A stretch of DNA of 64,000 nucleotides. Origin: Cocos nucifera. Lineage: Eukaryota > Streptophyta > Magnoliopsida > Arecales > Arecaceae. Positions 34,201-46,721 of this stretch are shown in pieces. How positions within the stretch are numbered: position 1 is the stretch's first letter; every line of letters starts with the position of its first letter. The notes beneath the pieces were generated by a model. The model made no database searches and was not told the origin of the DNA. It worked only from the letters and a program-made list of their open reading frames with translations. A program made the position numbers and the translations under genes. The stretch spans positions 992,001-1,056,000 of the forward strand of contig QRFJ01000379.1 of assembly GCA_006176705.1 (NCBI GenBank), given 5' to 3'.

Positions 34201-35233
34201 AACTGATCCTCCATCTCCAACATTTAGGAACCTTTCACCTTGCTCGAATCTCCTACTGACCTACAATCCCTACAATGAATTACAAATATAGTAAGGGCTA
34301 TCGATGTCCAATACGCAATCAGTAATATCATAAATAAAGAAATTGCAAGGAGTTATCATATAAATATCTTGTCCAGCAATAGCTTGCTTCTTTCTCTGCC
34401 TGTTCAGATCCAGAGAGATAATATACTGGGACAGTTCCTTTTCCAATGCTCCTACTTCTTGCAAAAAAACCATTTAGCTTAACTCTTATCGAGTTTGATC
34501 TTTTTGGTTTGGCTCTGCACAGATGTCCCAACCTGAACTTGCATTTTCTTAGCTTTCTTCGTCATGTTCTTCTTTCCTTTCCTAAAGGATCAAAAACCAG
34601 AAGATGAACCTCCTACTAAGTTCATCGATTTCTTATGGAGTTGGTGATCCTTCTCAAAGTTCTGAAGTGACCCAGTAACCCGTGGTAGTCTACTTCAGGC
34701 TTTGTCATTCTGAAATGAGTAAAGAATGGGAGAAAGAACTTGGGCAACGAGTTCAGTATTGCATCCTTCCCAAGCTATTTATGTAAGAAAAAATCAAGCT
34801 TGCTCAATCGCTCTATCAACTCGATCATGTATAATACATTATTAGTGATAGAGGCACCATCCCGCATTCTAGCATTAAAGATGGCACAACTAGTCTTTTG
34901 CCTCTCCACATCATTGGGTGTGCCAAAGGAATCTTTCAATACTTGAAGCATGTCCTTTGGCTGAGCTATCTCAAATCTACGACTAAACTCATCACTCATA
35001 GCAGCCAACATGATGCAGCGCACCGTGGTCCGATCATTGAGCCACTTCTGATAAGTATCTCTGACTGTTCCATGTGCATTAGCAGCTGGCTCCTCAGGTG
35101 CAGGATCTGTCGGTACATATAGGATCCGTTCATGCTCCAGTACTACCTTCAACTTTTGGTACCAGCTATCGAAGTTGAATCTCATTAGCTTATCATTATC
35201 CAACAATGATCGGAGCGATAGAAAAGTGACCAT
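31262..35233 (-). pseudogene. Copia B gag-pol, degenerate Ty1/copia
   Basis: Same plan as copia A on the minus strand. Gag starts at 35233 (MVTFLSLRSLLDNDKL) and is open for about 150 codons. A protease remnant (CVLDIDSPYY) lies near 34310. The integrase zinc finger and core start (LIHTDVCRPMSISARG) lie at 33862-33587. A long open stretch at 33108-32512 covers the integrase-RT linker and N-terminal RT (IGCKWIFNRKRDADGKVK). RT follows to about 31860, and RNase H at 31638-31273 (VDSVCKVEYITASDA; LLYCNNTGAIA). It is better preserved than copia A except at the RT active site, where an in-frame 6-bp loss at 32243 changes YVDDILLI to YVDLLI, removing the second catalytic Asp. The element cannot be autonomous. 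Confidence 0.9.
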
Positions 35234-37146
35234 ATCTACATAAAGAAAAATCATAATCTAATTAGTAATTGATTCATTAAACCTAAAGATTTAGACTTTA
35301 ATCAAAAGGTTCTCTCACTATTTTACTCGAATTGGTGGTCTCTACCTCTAATTCGAGAAATTATCCTAATTTCTTAAAGGGTACTAGAATCTACATAGAC
35401 TGCACATCAGCCCAACTTGGGCTGGTCAACCCATATATATCTAAGGATAAGTTCATAATCAATTATTTCTTTAAATAATTTTTAATAATTAAATTTTGTT
35501 CCAGTCTGTAATTAGTAGGCTTTGGCCTCTACTAAAAAGGTCCGATTAGGTCCAACCATTAACATGACCATACTTGGCCCATCTAACCAACAAATGATTA
35601 GGGCCAACTTTGGTTGGCTAACCTAACTAATATTCAGAAAGATATAGCCAAGAAATTATATGATGAATGATAATTCTATCAGCCAATAAGCACCAGGCCT
35701 TTGGGCCTCTAATGATTATCTATCTAATGGACTCATTATCATCTACTTAATGGAAAGCTATGATCTAGTTATCACCATAACTAATTTATTTTAAGGACCT
35801 AATAATTTTAGAAAATTTAATTTTTAAAGAAGAGAGAAGGTCAGATGAACCAGCTTATCGTGATTCTCTCACTGACTTCACCAAGTCAGCTTAAGGAAGA
35901 CCATTAATAGGCTAGTCAAGGAGCACCTAAATCAGTCATACTGATTTAGGTAGCTGACATAGGTCAACTCAAATTATCAAGTGATCAGATCAAAACATAA
36001 TCTCACCAAGAAGGCTAGGTAAGTGAGATCGGTGGGAGGGTCTACCAAAGCTTGCCTTAGACACCATCAGAAATGGTCAGGTAAGCGGGCTGCCAATTAA
36101 AAACCACTGGTCATATGTGCCAGACTTGCCTTAGACATCAATTAATTTAATTAGTCTTGATTAGATCAACCTAACAGTTTGAGATATACTACGAAGCCAA
36201 GAATCAAGTCCATCTTGGGTCTCATTAAAGACATGGATTTGATCAACTACAACTATTGCAATTGATCTAGAGAATTCTTGATCTAATCTAAGACAACAAT
36301 TGATTAGATTTAGTCAATTCTTTAATTAAGTTCATTCTTTAATCTAACCCTAGGTCTCACCTAATTAATGGACCTAATCCCCACTAACCCATTTAACCTA
36401 ATGTATTATGATTTGTATCTTAAGATCTTTAATTTACAATCCTAGATCCTAATCAAATAACTTCTTAATTCTTAATTAAGTTTTGGGCTGAGGGTTGGGA
36501 TTTGGCTTTTCAAAAATGATTTTCATGTTTGTTAAATATTTTTACAACATGGTTCTACCAACCAAATTGCATGTTTGATTCATAATCAAAATACAAGTAA
36601 TATAAACATGAATCTACTTTAGATCTAATCTAAATAAGTTCATGTAATTGAAATAGTTTCAACACAGTCAATCATAAATTAACTTAGATCAAATCTAACA
36701 TATTTATGATGATTAAAATTAGATTAAAATATTTTTAATTAGATCATAAAATCTCTTAGATCTAATATAAAATTTTATGATCAATATTTTAGATCAGCAC
36801 GTACTAGGATAACCTTTTCACTGTAACGAATAAACCTTACAGCAGGACAATTTTATAAGATCAGTCCATGAAATCTAAAACTTTTATTTTTAAATATAAA
36901 ATTATTTTAAATCTATTAAATCATAAATAAAATTAGATCAAATCTAATAAATTTATGATTATGAGTAAATCATCACAAACTAGGATAATCTTTTTACTGT
37001 AAGGGATAAATCTTACCGCAGGATAACCTTATGGCAGTTCATGAGATCTAAATTTTTAATTTTAGATTTAATAATTAAATTATAAATTAGATCTAATCTA
37101 ATAAATAATCTAAACATGCTCAAGAAAATCATGTAATAAGAATCTA
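35234..37146 (-). other. Long 5' leader of copia B with two hairpin blocks
   Basis: About 1.9 kb of non-coding leader, homologous to 6492-8490. It contains the two leader blocks at 36792-36870 and 36971-37048 (phrases 'actaggataaccttttcac' and 'actaggataatctttttac') in the same order and spacing as copia A. The 87-bp duplication of copia A is absent. Confidence 0.7.
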
Positions 37147-37159
37147 GGCTCTGATACCA
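37147..37159 (-). other. Primer-binding site of copia B (initiator Met-tRNA)
   Basis: Minus strand TGGTATCAGAGCC, identical to the copia A site and placed next to the LTR end. Confidence 0.93.
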
Positions 37160-37161
37160 AT

Positions 37162-37729
37162 TGAAGGAACCAGATGTAGAGTTTCATGACTAGATCTTGA
37201 AACTTTTTCAAAATCAAATAGCAAAAAACTTAAATAAATCAAATATTTTTTAAAATAAATATGAAAACACTCTAGATCTAAGATTTATTATACGATCAAG
37301 GCATGATATTAAATCAAAAATTAAAAATATAAAGAAAAGATTAACATGTTGATCTCATCAACATGCTACAATATTACATTTAATGCAGTTATAAAATAAA
37401 TAGATCAAATCTATTATCTGTGCAAGTTAGATATTCTAATTTTATAATTTAGGCTTGAGGATGATGTCACGAGCTGCACACGCATCTGATCTCTAGGAAT
37501 CGTCCACACGAGCCCACGAGCATGATCAGAAATCCTAATGCAGGAAATCAGCACAGTATGCTAGTACTGTACTAATCTTTCTTTGATGATTGATCAGATG
37601 CCTCCTTCTAGATTTATGAGAAAGTTTTAGATGCGAGACACTCTCAAAATACCCAAAGGAGAAAGGGAAGAGGTGAACATAGCAATCCTAGAAGAAGATC
37701 CTCTTCTTCTTCTCTTTACTCTCATATAT
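37162..37729 (-). repeat. 5' LTR fragment of copia B, truncated
   Basis: The sequence matches the first 570 bp of the copia A 5' LTR (8506 onward), through 'cttcttcttctctttactc'. It stops at about 37729, where unrelated DNA begins. The remaining 1.9 kb of LTR, and the gypsy LTR half expected beyond it, are absent here. Confidence 0.8.
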
Positions 37730-37903
37730 GTGAGGATTTGTGGTGCTCCCAAGCCTTGAGAGGCCACAGGAGGAGTCAAGGGGTTGCCTTCGGGGATTCC
37801 AGGGGTTTGGTTGGTACATCAAAGATCTGGGACACAAGATGAAGTAAGAAATCAAAGTCGAAGAATCAAGACTATAGAAGAAAAATTTTCTGCAGGTTAG
37901 CCG
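37730..37903. other. Unassigned spacer between copia B and element E1
   Basis: About 170 bp of relatively GC-rich sequence ('ccttgagaggccacaggagg') between the truncated LTR and the next element. No homology to other parts of the window was seen. It may be old host DNA or the remains of another element. Confidence 0.4.
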
Positions 37904-39651
37904 TGAAGGAAAAAAACCTATTTTTTAGATGCAGGTTCATTTAGATCTGATTGAATCAAGAGAGATATTTAAAAAAAAAATTTCTATAATCCGAATCAGA
38001 TATGAGACTCTTCAGATTTGATCTTATTAATCTAATTAAAAATAATAAAATTAAATTAAATCTAATTTAATTATATCTTTGTTATGGGTAATCCTATTAC
38101 CCTGTGATGATCCCAATTTTTGCCTGAGATTCTGGATGTAGCCACGCAAGCACCTAGCCTCTATCGGTATCCACTCAAACAAGATTTGGAGATCTTCTCC
38201 TTCTCAATCTATCCTCCAAAAGTCTCCAATCTTTATCCACATGAGGGTCAAAGTTCTCTCCTATGGGTGCATGACATATAGGTAGATGTCTAAATATCAA
38301 AGGTCAATATTTGACCAAAGTCCAAAGACAAGATTTAGCAGGTGATGGAAAATGACATGTGTTGTCTTAAATTCATCTCATAAATTAAGACAACCCTTTT
38401 CTGACTTGGACAAGCTCCAATCAGACCAAGTAAAGATTTCTGAGTGAGCCCAAACACATTTGGCTCAATCGAGATAAGCTTTAATGTTTGTTAAAGAAGA
38501 ACATTAGGCTCAATCATGTGCTAGCATAATTTTTTTGAATCTAATTGAATCTTATTCAAATCAATTGAACTGGGTTTAGTTCAATTGATGATATCTAGAT
38601 CCAAACCCTTGTTTGTGTGATCCAGTTAGATTTAGTTCCATATGGTAATGAAATATGTCATGATTGACATTATCGAAATATCTTTCAATAGATCAGAACT
38701 TTTCTGATTCAGATAACTAGTATGATCGATCATCCAAATCATTCTAATTGCTTCCAAAATCCACCAGTGACACCTAGCATCATATGATGGCAACCCATCA
38801 GAACTAAAAATGAACCTCTCAATGTAGTTACCTGTGTGATTAAGTTCCTCTATCTTGAGCTCCAATCGGATTAGGGTTAAGATGATCTCGTCAAACCCTA
38901 ATATCCCTCATATGAATTAATCATTCGATTCAAGTCCAATGTGAAAACCCTAATAGAAACTCTTTCTATTATTTCACTCTGCCATGGCCATGGGCTTATG
39001 GACTTGATTCTCATGATCATCATAGGCTGCTCCTTATTTATCGAGGTAGATAGATCTCCTATTGGTGCAATCCAATTCCTACAATGAATATGCTATAGCT
39101 AACGTACACCTCAGAATTCCAAATGGCTAGAAGACCGAGTTATGGTGTAGTCAAACTATAACACCCTCAAGATGAATTGCCAATGTACCTCAAATCAAAG
39201 AACCAGACATATTACTGCAGCTTCAAGCCAGTCATCGATGAGAAGGTAGACTTCCTGATGACTGCTCGAGGTGGTCACGCTCAGTGCCCTCATTCTCTAA
39301 TAAGTACCTATACTCTCGCTCTGATGTCTCTACACCATAGATTCAAGACTCATCTATCCTAAAGAAATGATCATATACCAACCTTCTAGATTAATCACCA
39401 TCCTCATGATGATCCTACGATTGGGAGCATTTTATGAGTTAATAATGAAAATTCATGTCTTATATTTTTAACTCTTGAAAATATGAACTATCTTTACCAT
39501 TAACTTAAGGGATGTATCACATACACTTTCAAATACACACTGTAATAGAAAGTAACCCATTTTATTATTTATAGTCAAAATTATAATTTTGCTCTTAGAA
39601 GGGTATTACAAGTGTCAGTCAATCTGGCTTCTAGGGCACACATATCTAACA
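37904..39651 (-). repeat. 3' LTR of copia element E1, about 1.75 kb
   Basis: Bounded on the plus strand by 'tgaaggaaaaaaacc' (37904) and '...catatctaaca' (39651); on the minus strand it starts TGTTAGATATGTGTGCCC. It is the reverse complement of the LTR at 43126-45402, sharing 'gtgccctagaagccag' at the start and 'ctgagtggatatcggtagag'-like sequence near the end. Several hundred bp are missing relative to that copy. Confidence 0.82.
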
Positions 39652-39654
39652 AAC

Positions 39655-42600
39655 TCCCACTGGACCTAAAGCCAATTGGCTACAAATCTAAGTCCCATCT
39701 TCTCAAGGTAGGCTCCGATCTACTGCTGGCCCAATGGCTTTGTGAGTGTGTCTATCGCATTGTATGCGGAGTCGACTCTCTTGACCTCGACGTAACCTTT
39801 CTCGAGATAATCATAGATGAGGTGGTATCACCGCTCGATGTGCTTGGATTTTTGATGAGACCTCGACTCCTTAGCAACGGCTATGGCACCATTATTAGCA
39901 CAATATAGAGGAATGGCATCTGATGGCATCACTTCTATCTCTACGGTAAATTTTTTGTACCAGAATGCCTCCTTCATAGCTTCTGATGTTGCCATGTACT
40001 CTACTTTCATGGTGGGATCTGCTATCACTCTCTGCTTTAAACTCTTCCAACTGATAGCACCACCATTACATACAAATAGACTTTCAGATATCAACTTTTG
40101 ATCATCTATATTGGACATAAAATTTAAGTCTGTATATCCCTGGACTTGGAGTTCTCCATTACCAAAAACCAACAATATATCTTTAGTTCTTCTCAAGTAC
40201 TTAAAGATACATATCCCTAGTTCTTGGGATCTTGCTCGTACATTCAATCTCCTCTGGTGTGTTGGGATATATTTTCTTGGAGAGATAAATGCCATGTCTA
40301 AAGGGTACCAATCCCCTCTTGGAGTTTTCCATGCTAAACCTCTTTAGCACTTCCTCTTTGTACATCTTATGTGAAAGACCTAGCATCCTATTCGGTCTAT
40401 CTCTATAAATCTTGATTCCTAGAATGAAGGATGCTTCTCTTAGGTCTTTCATGGAGAATTCTTTAGATAACCATATTTTAACTATGGTCAACATGAGAAT
40501 ATCATTCCCAATAAGGAGGATATCATCCACATATAGTACGAGGAAGACAATAGCACTCTCACTGATCTTTTTAAAAATACATGGTTCCTCCTCATTTTTG
40601 ATGAAATCAAATAATTTGATCACATCATTAAAATGAGTATTCCAGCTCGGAGATGTTTGCTTGAGTCTATATATGGACCTTTGCAGCTTGCATACTTTGT
40701 GATCAGCATCACTGGATGTGAAATCTAGTGATTATTCCATAGAGATATCTTCCTCAAGGTCCATTTAAGAATGCCATTTTCATGTCCATTTGCCATTTTT
40801 CATAATCGAAATAAGCTACAATAGCAAGCAATGTGCGAATGGATTTCAGCATAGCTACTTGTGAAAATGTATCCTGATAGTCAATGTCTTCACGCTGACT
40901 ATATCCTTTTGCCACTAATCTAGCTTTGAATGTCTCCACATTTTCATCTGCACCAATCTTTCTCTTGTAGATCTATTTACACCCAATAGGTACTATACCT
41001 TCTGGTGGATCTACCAAGATTCAGACTTGGTTTGAGTGCATCGAGTCAATTTCTGACTTCATTGCCTCTAACCATTTCTTAGAGTCGATATCTGATATCG
41101 TCTTGTCATAGGTTTTGAGATCATCACCATAAACCCCATTACCTATGAGAAATATTTCCTCTACTTTCTCTGAAATAGTACCTAAGTACCTCTCAGGGGG
41201 ATGGGAAATCCTTTCCTATCTATAAGATGGAGGAGGTAGTGATTGTATTGGCTCAACCTAATTTTGTTCCATGGAGTCCTTAGTTCGGGCTCTTGTGAGA
41301 CTTTCTCCTCGAGCTTGATTTGCTTTCCAATGTTCCTATCTTGAATAAACTATTTTTGAAGAAAAATGGCATGTTGACTCATAATCATATTGTGGTCTTC
41401 TGAAATATAGAAATAATATCCTAATGATTCTTTAGGATATCTTATAAATCGAGCACTAAAGGACCTATAGTCTAACTTATCCGCTTATTGTCTTTTGACA
41501 TGAGCCAGACAATCTCAAATTCTAAGATGACTCAGACTTGGTTTCTTACTATATCATATCTCATACGGTGTGGTAGGAACGATTTTAAAAAAAATCTTAT
41601 TCAGTAAATATATAGAAGTTAAAAGACTATGTCCCCAAAGAAAATCAGAAAGATCTATAAAGCTCATCATAGATCAGACCATATCTAATAGGGTCCGATT
41701 CCTCCATTCTAAAATTTCATTGAGTTGAGGTGTTCCAGGTGGAGTCCATTGAGAGACTATGCCAATTTGCTTGAGATGGTCTAAGAATTTTTGACTAAGG
41801 TATTCACCTTCTCGATCTGATCGAAGAACCTTAATAGGTTTTTTAGTTTGCCTTTTGACTTTATGTCTGAATTTCTTGAACTTTTCAAAGACTTTAGACT
41901 TGTGTCTCATAAGATACACGTACCCATACTGAGATAAATCATCACTAAAGGTTATGAAGTAATCAAAGTTGCCTCTAGCTGGCACATCAAATGGGCCGCA
42001 CACATTAGTATGTACTAGGACTAGTAGATCCATGGTCCTTTCCCCATGTCCTACAAAAGGGAGCTTAGTCATTTTACCATGAAGACATGATTCACAAATT
42101 GGATATTACTTGAAAGTCAATGAACTCAATAGTCCGATTTTTTCTAATTTGTTAACCCTATCTTCTGCTATATGACCTAGCCTTATGTGCCATAAATACC
42201 TATCATTTGGACTATTCTTGGGTCATTTTGATCTTATGGCATTCATATTTTGCTCGATATTAAAGATAGATACATCAATATGTAACTGGTAGAGACCGTT
42301 AATGAGGAAACCACTTACAATTTTATTTCTTTCATAAAGAATGTTATAATGGTCCTTAAGAAAACTAATTACATAGCCTTCTTGTGCTAAACATGAAATA
42401 GAAATCAAATTTCTGCTTGTAGCAGGTATATAATAACAATCCCTAAGTACTAAATCGAAGCCATATGATAGTCGAAGAGGGTAGATTTTCATGGCCACAG
42501 CAGCAATCCTTGCTCCATTTTCGATACATAGGATCATCTCACCATCCCTCAGCCTTCTGTTATTCTTAAGATCCTGCATGAAAATGCATAAATAAGCACT

Positions 42601-43125
42601 AGAACCAGAGTCAAGCACCCAACTAGATGCAGAAGAAATTGTAAGATTATATTCAATAATAAACATACCTCCAAAAGGACCTGTCTCCTTCTTATTCTTC
42701 AGGGTGGCTAGGTGTGTAGGGCAGTTTCGCTTCCAGTAATAGTCAATACTATAATGGAAATACTCTTTTTTATCAACGGCCTTCTTCTTCAGCTGTGCCT
42801 TTCCTTTTTTTCCACCTTCCATCTTTTGCCTTTTTACAGACTTCTTTCTAAAAGACTTTCTCTTAGAAGAAGTTCATTCCATAGCAAGTACTGAGCCTTT
42901 AGAATCTTTCATAGAAAGCTCAGTAGTAACCAGCATATTCATAAACCCAACTAGAATATTCTAAAGTTTATAAATATGGTAGTTCATGATAAACTGCCCA
43001 TATGCATCAGTCAAGGATTGTAGAATTATATCATTCTGCAGATCCTGGTCTAACTTCACTCCGAGCTTCTGAAGCTCTTCCAAGTATTTGATCATCATCA
43101 GATAATGATCTTGGACTGACTGTCC
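39655..43125 (-). pseudogene. Copia E1 pol and partial gag, degenerate
   Basis: Minus-strand Ty1/copia coding region of a family distinct from copia A/B. From right to left: the C-terminal part of gag (to 43125, where it is cut by the element F LTR); a degenerate zinc knuckle (YFHYSIDYYWKRNCP); protease with intact DSGSS (42598-42612) in a 199-codon open stretch; integrase (42072-41674), where the first catalytic Asp of HTDVCGP is Asn (HTNVCGP) while LRSDREGEYLS is kept; RT with intact YVDD (40522-40533); and RNase H (about 40260-39700) with VEYMATSEAMKEA and PLYCANNGAIA. Frame breaks separate the blocks. Gag lacks its N-terminus. Confidence 0.88.
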
Positions 43126-45402
43126 TGTTAGATATATACGCCCTAGAAGCCAGAATTGGCTGACACTTGTAATACACTTCTAGGGGCAAAATTGTAATTA
43201 TGACTATAATCAATAAAATGGATTATTTTCTATCACATATGTGTATTTAGTATCTGTGATACATCTTTTGAGTTAATGGTAATGATAATTCATATTTTAA
43301 AGAGTTAAAAATTTAAGACATGAATAATCATTATTAACTCATAAAATGCTCCCGACCATAGGATCATCACGAGGATGGTGATTGATCCGGAAGGTTGGTG
43401 TACAATCGCTTCTCTTTAGTAGATGAGTCTTGAGTCTATGGTGTGGAGACACCGGAGTGAGAGTATAGGTACTCGTTAGAGAATGAGGGCACTGAGCGTG
43501 ACCACCTCGAGTAGTCATTAGGAAGTCTACCTTCTCATCAATGACTGACTCGATGCTGCAGTGGTGTGTCTGGTTCTTTGACCTGAGGTGCATCGGCAGT
43601 TCACCTTGAGGGTGTTATAGTTTGACTACACCATTACTCGATCTCCTAGCCATATGGAACCCTGAGGTGTATGTTGGCTATAGCATGTTCATTGTAGGAA
43701 CTGGATAGCATCAAGATGGAATCTATCTACCTCGGTGGTAGAGGAGCAGCCCTATGATGATCATGAGAATCAAGTCTAGAAGTCCCATGGCCATGGCAGA
43801 GTGAAATAATAGAAAGAGTTTCTATTTAGGTTTTCACATTGGACTTGAATCGAATGATTACATCATATGACAGAGACTAGGGTTTGACGAGTTCACCTTA
43901 ACCCTAATCTGATCGGGGCTCAAGATAGAAGAACTTAATCACACAGGTAGCTGCACCAAGAGGTTCGCATTCAGCTCTGATGGGTTGCCACCATATACTG
44001 CTAGGTGTCACTGGTGGATTTTGGGAGCAATTAGAATGATTTAGATGATCGATCATTCTAGCTGTTCGAATTAGAAGAGTTCTGATCCATCGAAAGAAGT
44101 TTCGATAATGTCGATGATAGAGATCATGACATATCCCATTACCATACAGAACTGAACCTAACTGGATCACACAAACAAGGGTTTGAATTTGGTGATCATC
44201 AATTGAACTAATCTAGTTCAATTGATCTGAAATGAGATTCAATTAGGTTCAAAAAAATTGTGCTAGCACTCGATTGAACCTAACGTTCTTCTTTTACTAT
44301 CATAAATAAGTTGTCCTGACTGAGCCAAAGGAGTTTGTGCTCAATCAGAGGCCTTCATATGGTCTGACTGGAAGGTTGTCCAAGTCAGAAAAGGGGGTGT
44401 CTTATTTTGTAAGACATAATACCTGCCATTTTTGGTCATCTGCCATTTCTCATTCTTTGACTTTGGTCAAAAGTCTACCTTTGACTGGTCAAATGTTGAC
44501 CATTGATACTTTGACTTTTGTCCACATGTCATGCACCTATTGGAGAGCTGGTGGGGGCCTGTCCCCCTGCCAGAACCTGGCAAGGAAAGAGGGCGCACGC
44601 CACCCTTGGCGTGTGCCCAAGTTGGAGGCGCCTAGGAGTCCCTGTTGGACAGGGACTCCATCTCCTTTTTGGATTCCAATTAGAGTTCTCCTAAGAACCA
44701 ACTTTGACTGGTCTTAGGTGCCCTCTAAGGAGGAATCCAGGGGACTCTATTCTCCACCAATCAGATTTAGATCTGATTTCACAAAGAGTTGTGATTGGTT
44801 GGGAAGAAGAGGAGTTGGATCATAGTTAGTCTATAAATAAGACCCTACGCCCAACTCAAAGAGATATCTGAATTAATTGAGATCTCCATGCCCCAAGGCC
44901 TTTTCTCCTCTCCTCCTCCATGCCAAAGCATCTTCTCCCTCTCCTCTCTACGTCCAAAAGGATTTTGGACCTTGGTTGGTGCAATCTAGATAAGAGAAAG
45001 GCGAGTGAAAGCTAGAAGGCTGCGCTGCTGCAAAGGACGACTGCTGATCTTCAAAAGGAGTTTTGAAGATCCTTCAGATCTGATTTCTGAAGACGTGATA
45101 GAGAAGAAGAGGATCTCCAGATCTAGCCTGAGTGGATATCGGTAGAGGCCAGGCACTTGCGTGGCTTGATCCAGAACCTTCCACTGCTTACAGGATCATC
45201 AATGGGTAATAGGATTACCCACTTCAAGATAAATTAAATTTGATTTAATTTATCTAATTTTATTTTAATTTCTAAAATAATAATAATCAGATCTAAAATA
45301 TCTTAGATCTGATCTAGATCAAAGAAAAAAAATTTTGAAATATATCTCTTGATCTGATCAGATCTGAACGAACTTAGTCCGAAAAATTAGGATTTTCCTT
45401 CA
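43126..45402 (+). repeat. 5' LTR of copia element F, about 2.28 kb
   Basis: It starts 'tgttagatatatacgccc' at 43126 inside E1 gag and ends '...ttttccttca' at 45402, followed by a Met-tRNA primer site. It belongs to the E1 LTR family but lies on the plus strand. A TATA-like 'ctataaataagacc' at 44831 marks the promoter. No matching target duplication is visible between 43121-43125 and the bases after 50383. Confidence 0.85.
44832..44839 (+). promoter_or_regulatory. TATA box of the element F LTR
   Basis: TATAAATA in 'gtctataaataagacc'. The 3' LTR has TATATAA at 49808 in the same context ('agtctatataatccc'). Confidence 0.55.
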
Positions 45403-45404
45403 AC

Positions 45405-45416
45405 TGGTATCAGAGC
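45405..45416 (+). other. Primer-binding site of element F (initiator Met-tRNA)
   Basis: TGGTATCAGAGC two bases after the LTR end, on the plus strand. It proves that 43126-45402 is a 5' LTR reading rightward. Confidence 0.92.
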
Positions 45417-46721
45417 AAGGTTCTAAAGTGTTTAGATCTAATTTTAAATTTATTCTAATTAAAAAATAAGTGATTTTAGATGTCACATGAGATGTGATTA
45501 GATCTAAAATTAGAAAAAATTAAAATTAAATGATTTGGATCTAAGACTAGAAAATATGCATAACTAGTTCTAAAATAGAATAGTTCTATAGAATAGTCTT
45601 GCATGTTTATGATTTAATCTGATTAAATCATATTTTAGATCTATTTATTTACTATTTTTTTGATATTATAATATTATAATAACATCTAAAAAATAGCAAA
45701 TAAAATTATTTAATTTTAAAACATCANNNNNNNNNNNNNNNNNNNNNNNNNNNNNNNNNNNNNNNNNNNNNNNNNNNNNNNNNNNNNNNNNNNNNNNNNN
45801 NNNNNNNNNNNNNNNNNNNNNNNNNNNNNNNNNNNNNNNNNNNNNNNNNNNNNNNNNNNNNNNNNNNNNNNNNNNNNNNNNNNNNNNNNNNNNNNNNNNN
45901 NNNNNNNNNNNNNNNNNNNNNNNNNNNNNNNNNNNNNNNNNNNNNNNNNNNNNNNNNNNNNNNNNNNNNNNNNNNNNNNNNNNNNNNNNNNNNNNNNNNN
46001 NNNNNNNNNNNNNNNNNNNNNNNNNNNNNNNNNNNNNNNNNNNNNNNNNNNNNNNNNNNNNNNNNNNNNNNNNNNNNNNNNNNNNNNNNNNNNNNNNNNN
46101 NNNNNNNNNNNNNNNNNNNNNNNNNNNNNNNNNNNNNNNNNNNNNNNNNNNNNNNNNNNNNNNNNNNNNNNNNNNNNNNNNNNNNNNNNNNNNNNNNNNN
46201 NNNNNNNNNNNNNNNNNNNNNNNNNNNNNNNNNNNNNNNNNNNNNNNNNNNNNNNNNNNNNNNNNNNNNNNNNNNNNNNNNNNNNNNNNNNNNNNNNNNN
46301 NNNNNNNNNNNNNNNNNNNNNNNNNNNNNNNNNNNNNNNNNNNNNNNNNNNNNNNNNNNNNNNNNNNNNNNNNNNNNNNNNNNNNNNNNNNNNNNNNNNN
46401 NNNNNNNNNNNNNNNNNNNNNNNNNNNNNNNNNNNNNNNNNNNNNNNNNNNNNNNNNNNNNNNNNNNNNNNNNNNNNNNNNNNNNNNNNNNNNNNNNNNN
46501 NAACAGGTTTTAGATCTATATATTATATTAATAATAGCAAATTAGATCTAATCATGGCATATTTTGCATACATCTCATGTATCGAATCATGTATATTTCA
46601 GATCTAAATTATTCATAATAATCTAAAAAAATTAGTTTAAATTAATCTTACAAAATAAACTCTAATCTAGGAACAACTATGTAGAATTATTCTACAACAG
46701 TCTAGAATGCATCAATCATAT
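45417..46721 (+). other. Element F 5' leader, containing a 775-N gap (45727-46501)
   Basis: AT-rich leader with repeated 'ttagatctaat' words on both sides of the assembly gap. It reads up to 'gcatcaatcatattc' at about 46720, where the sequence switches to the reverse complement of integrase. No ORF is present. Confidence 0.65.

Noticed and set aside
43126..43130. Target-site duplication for element F
   Set aside because: Bases before 43126 (tgtcc) and after 50383 (ctaag) do not match, so a simple insertion of F with both ends intact is not supported.
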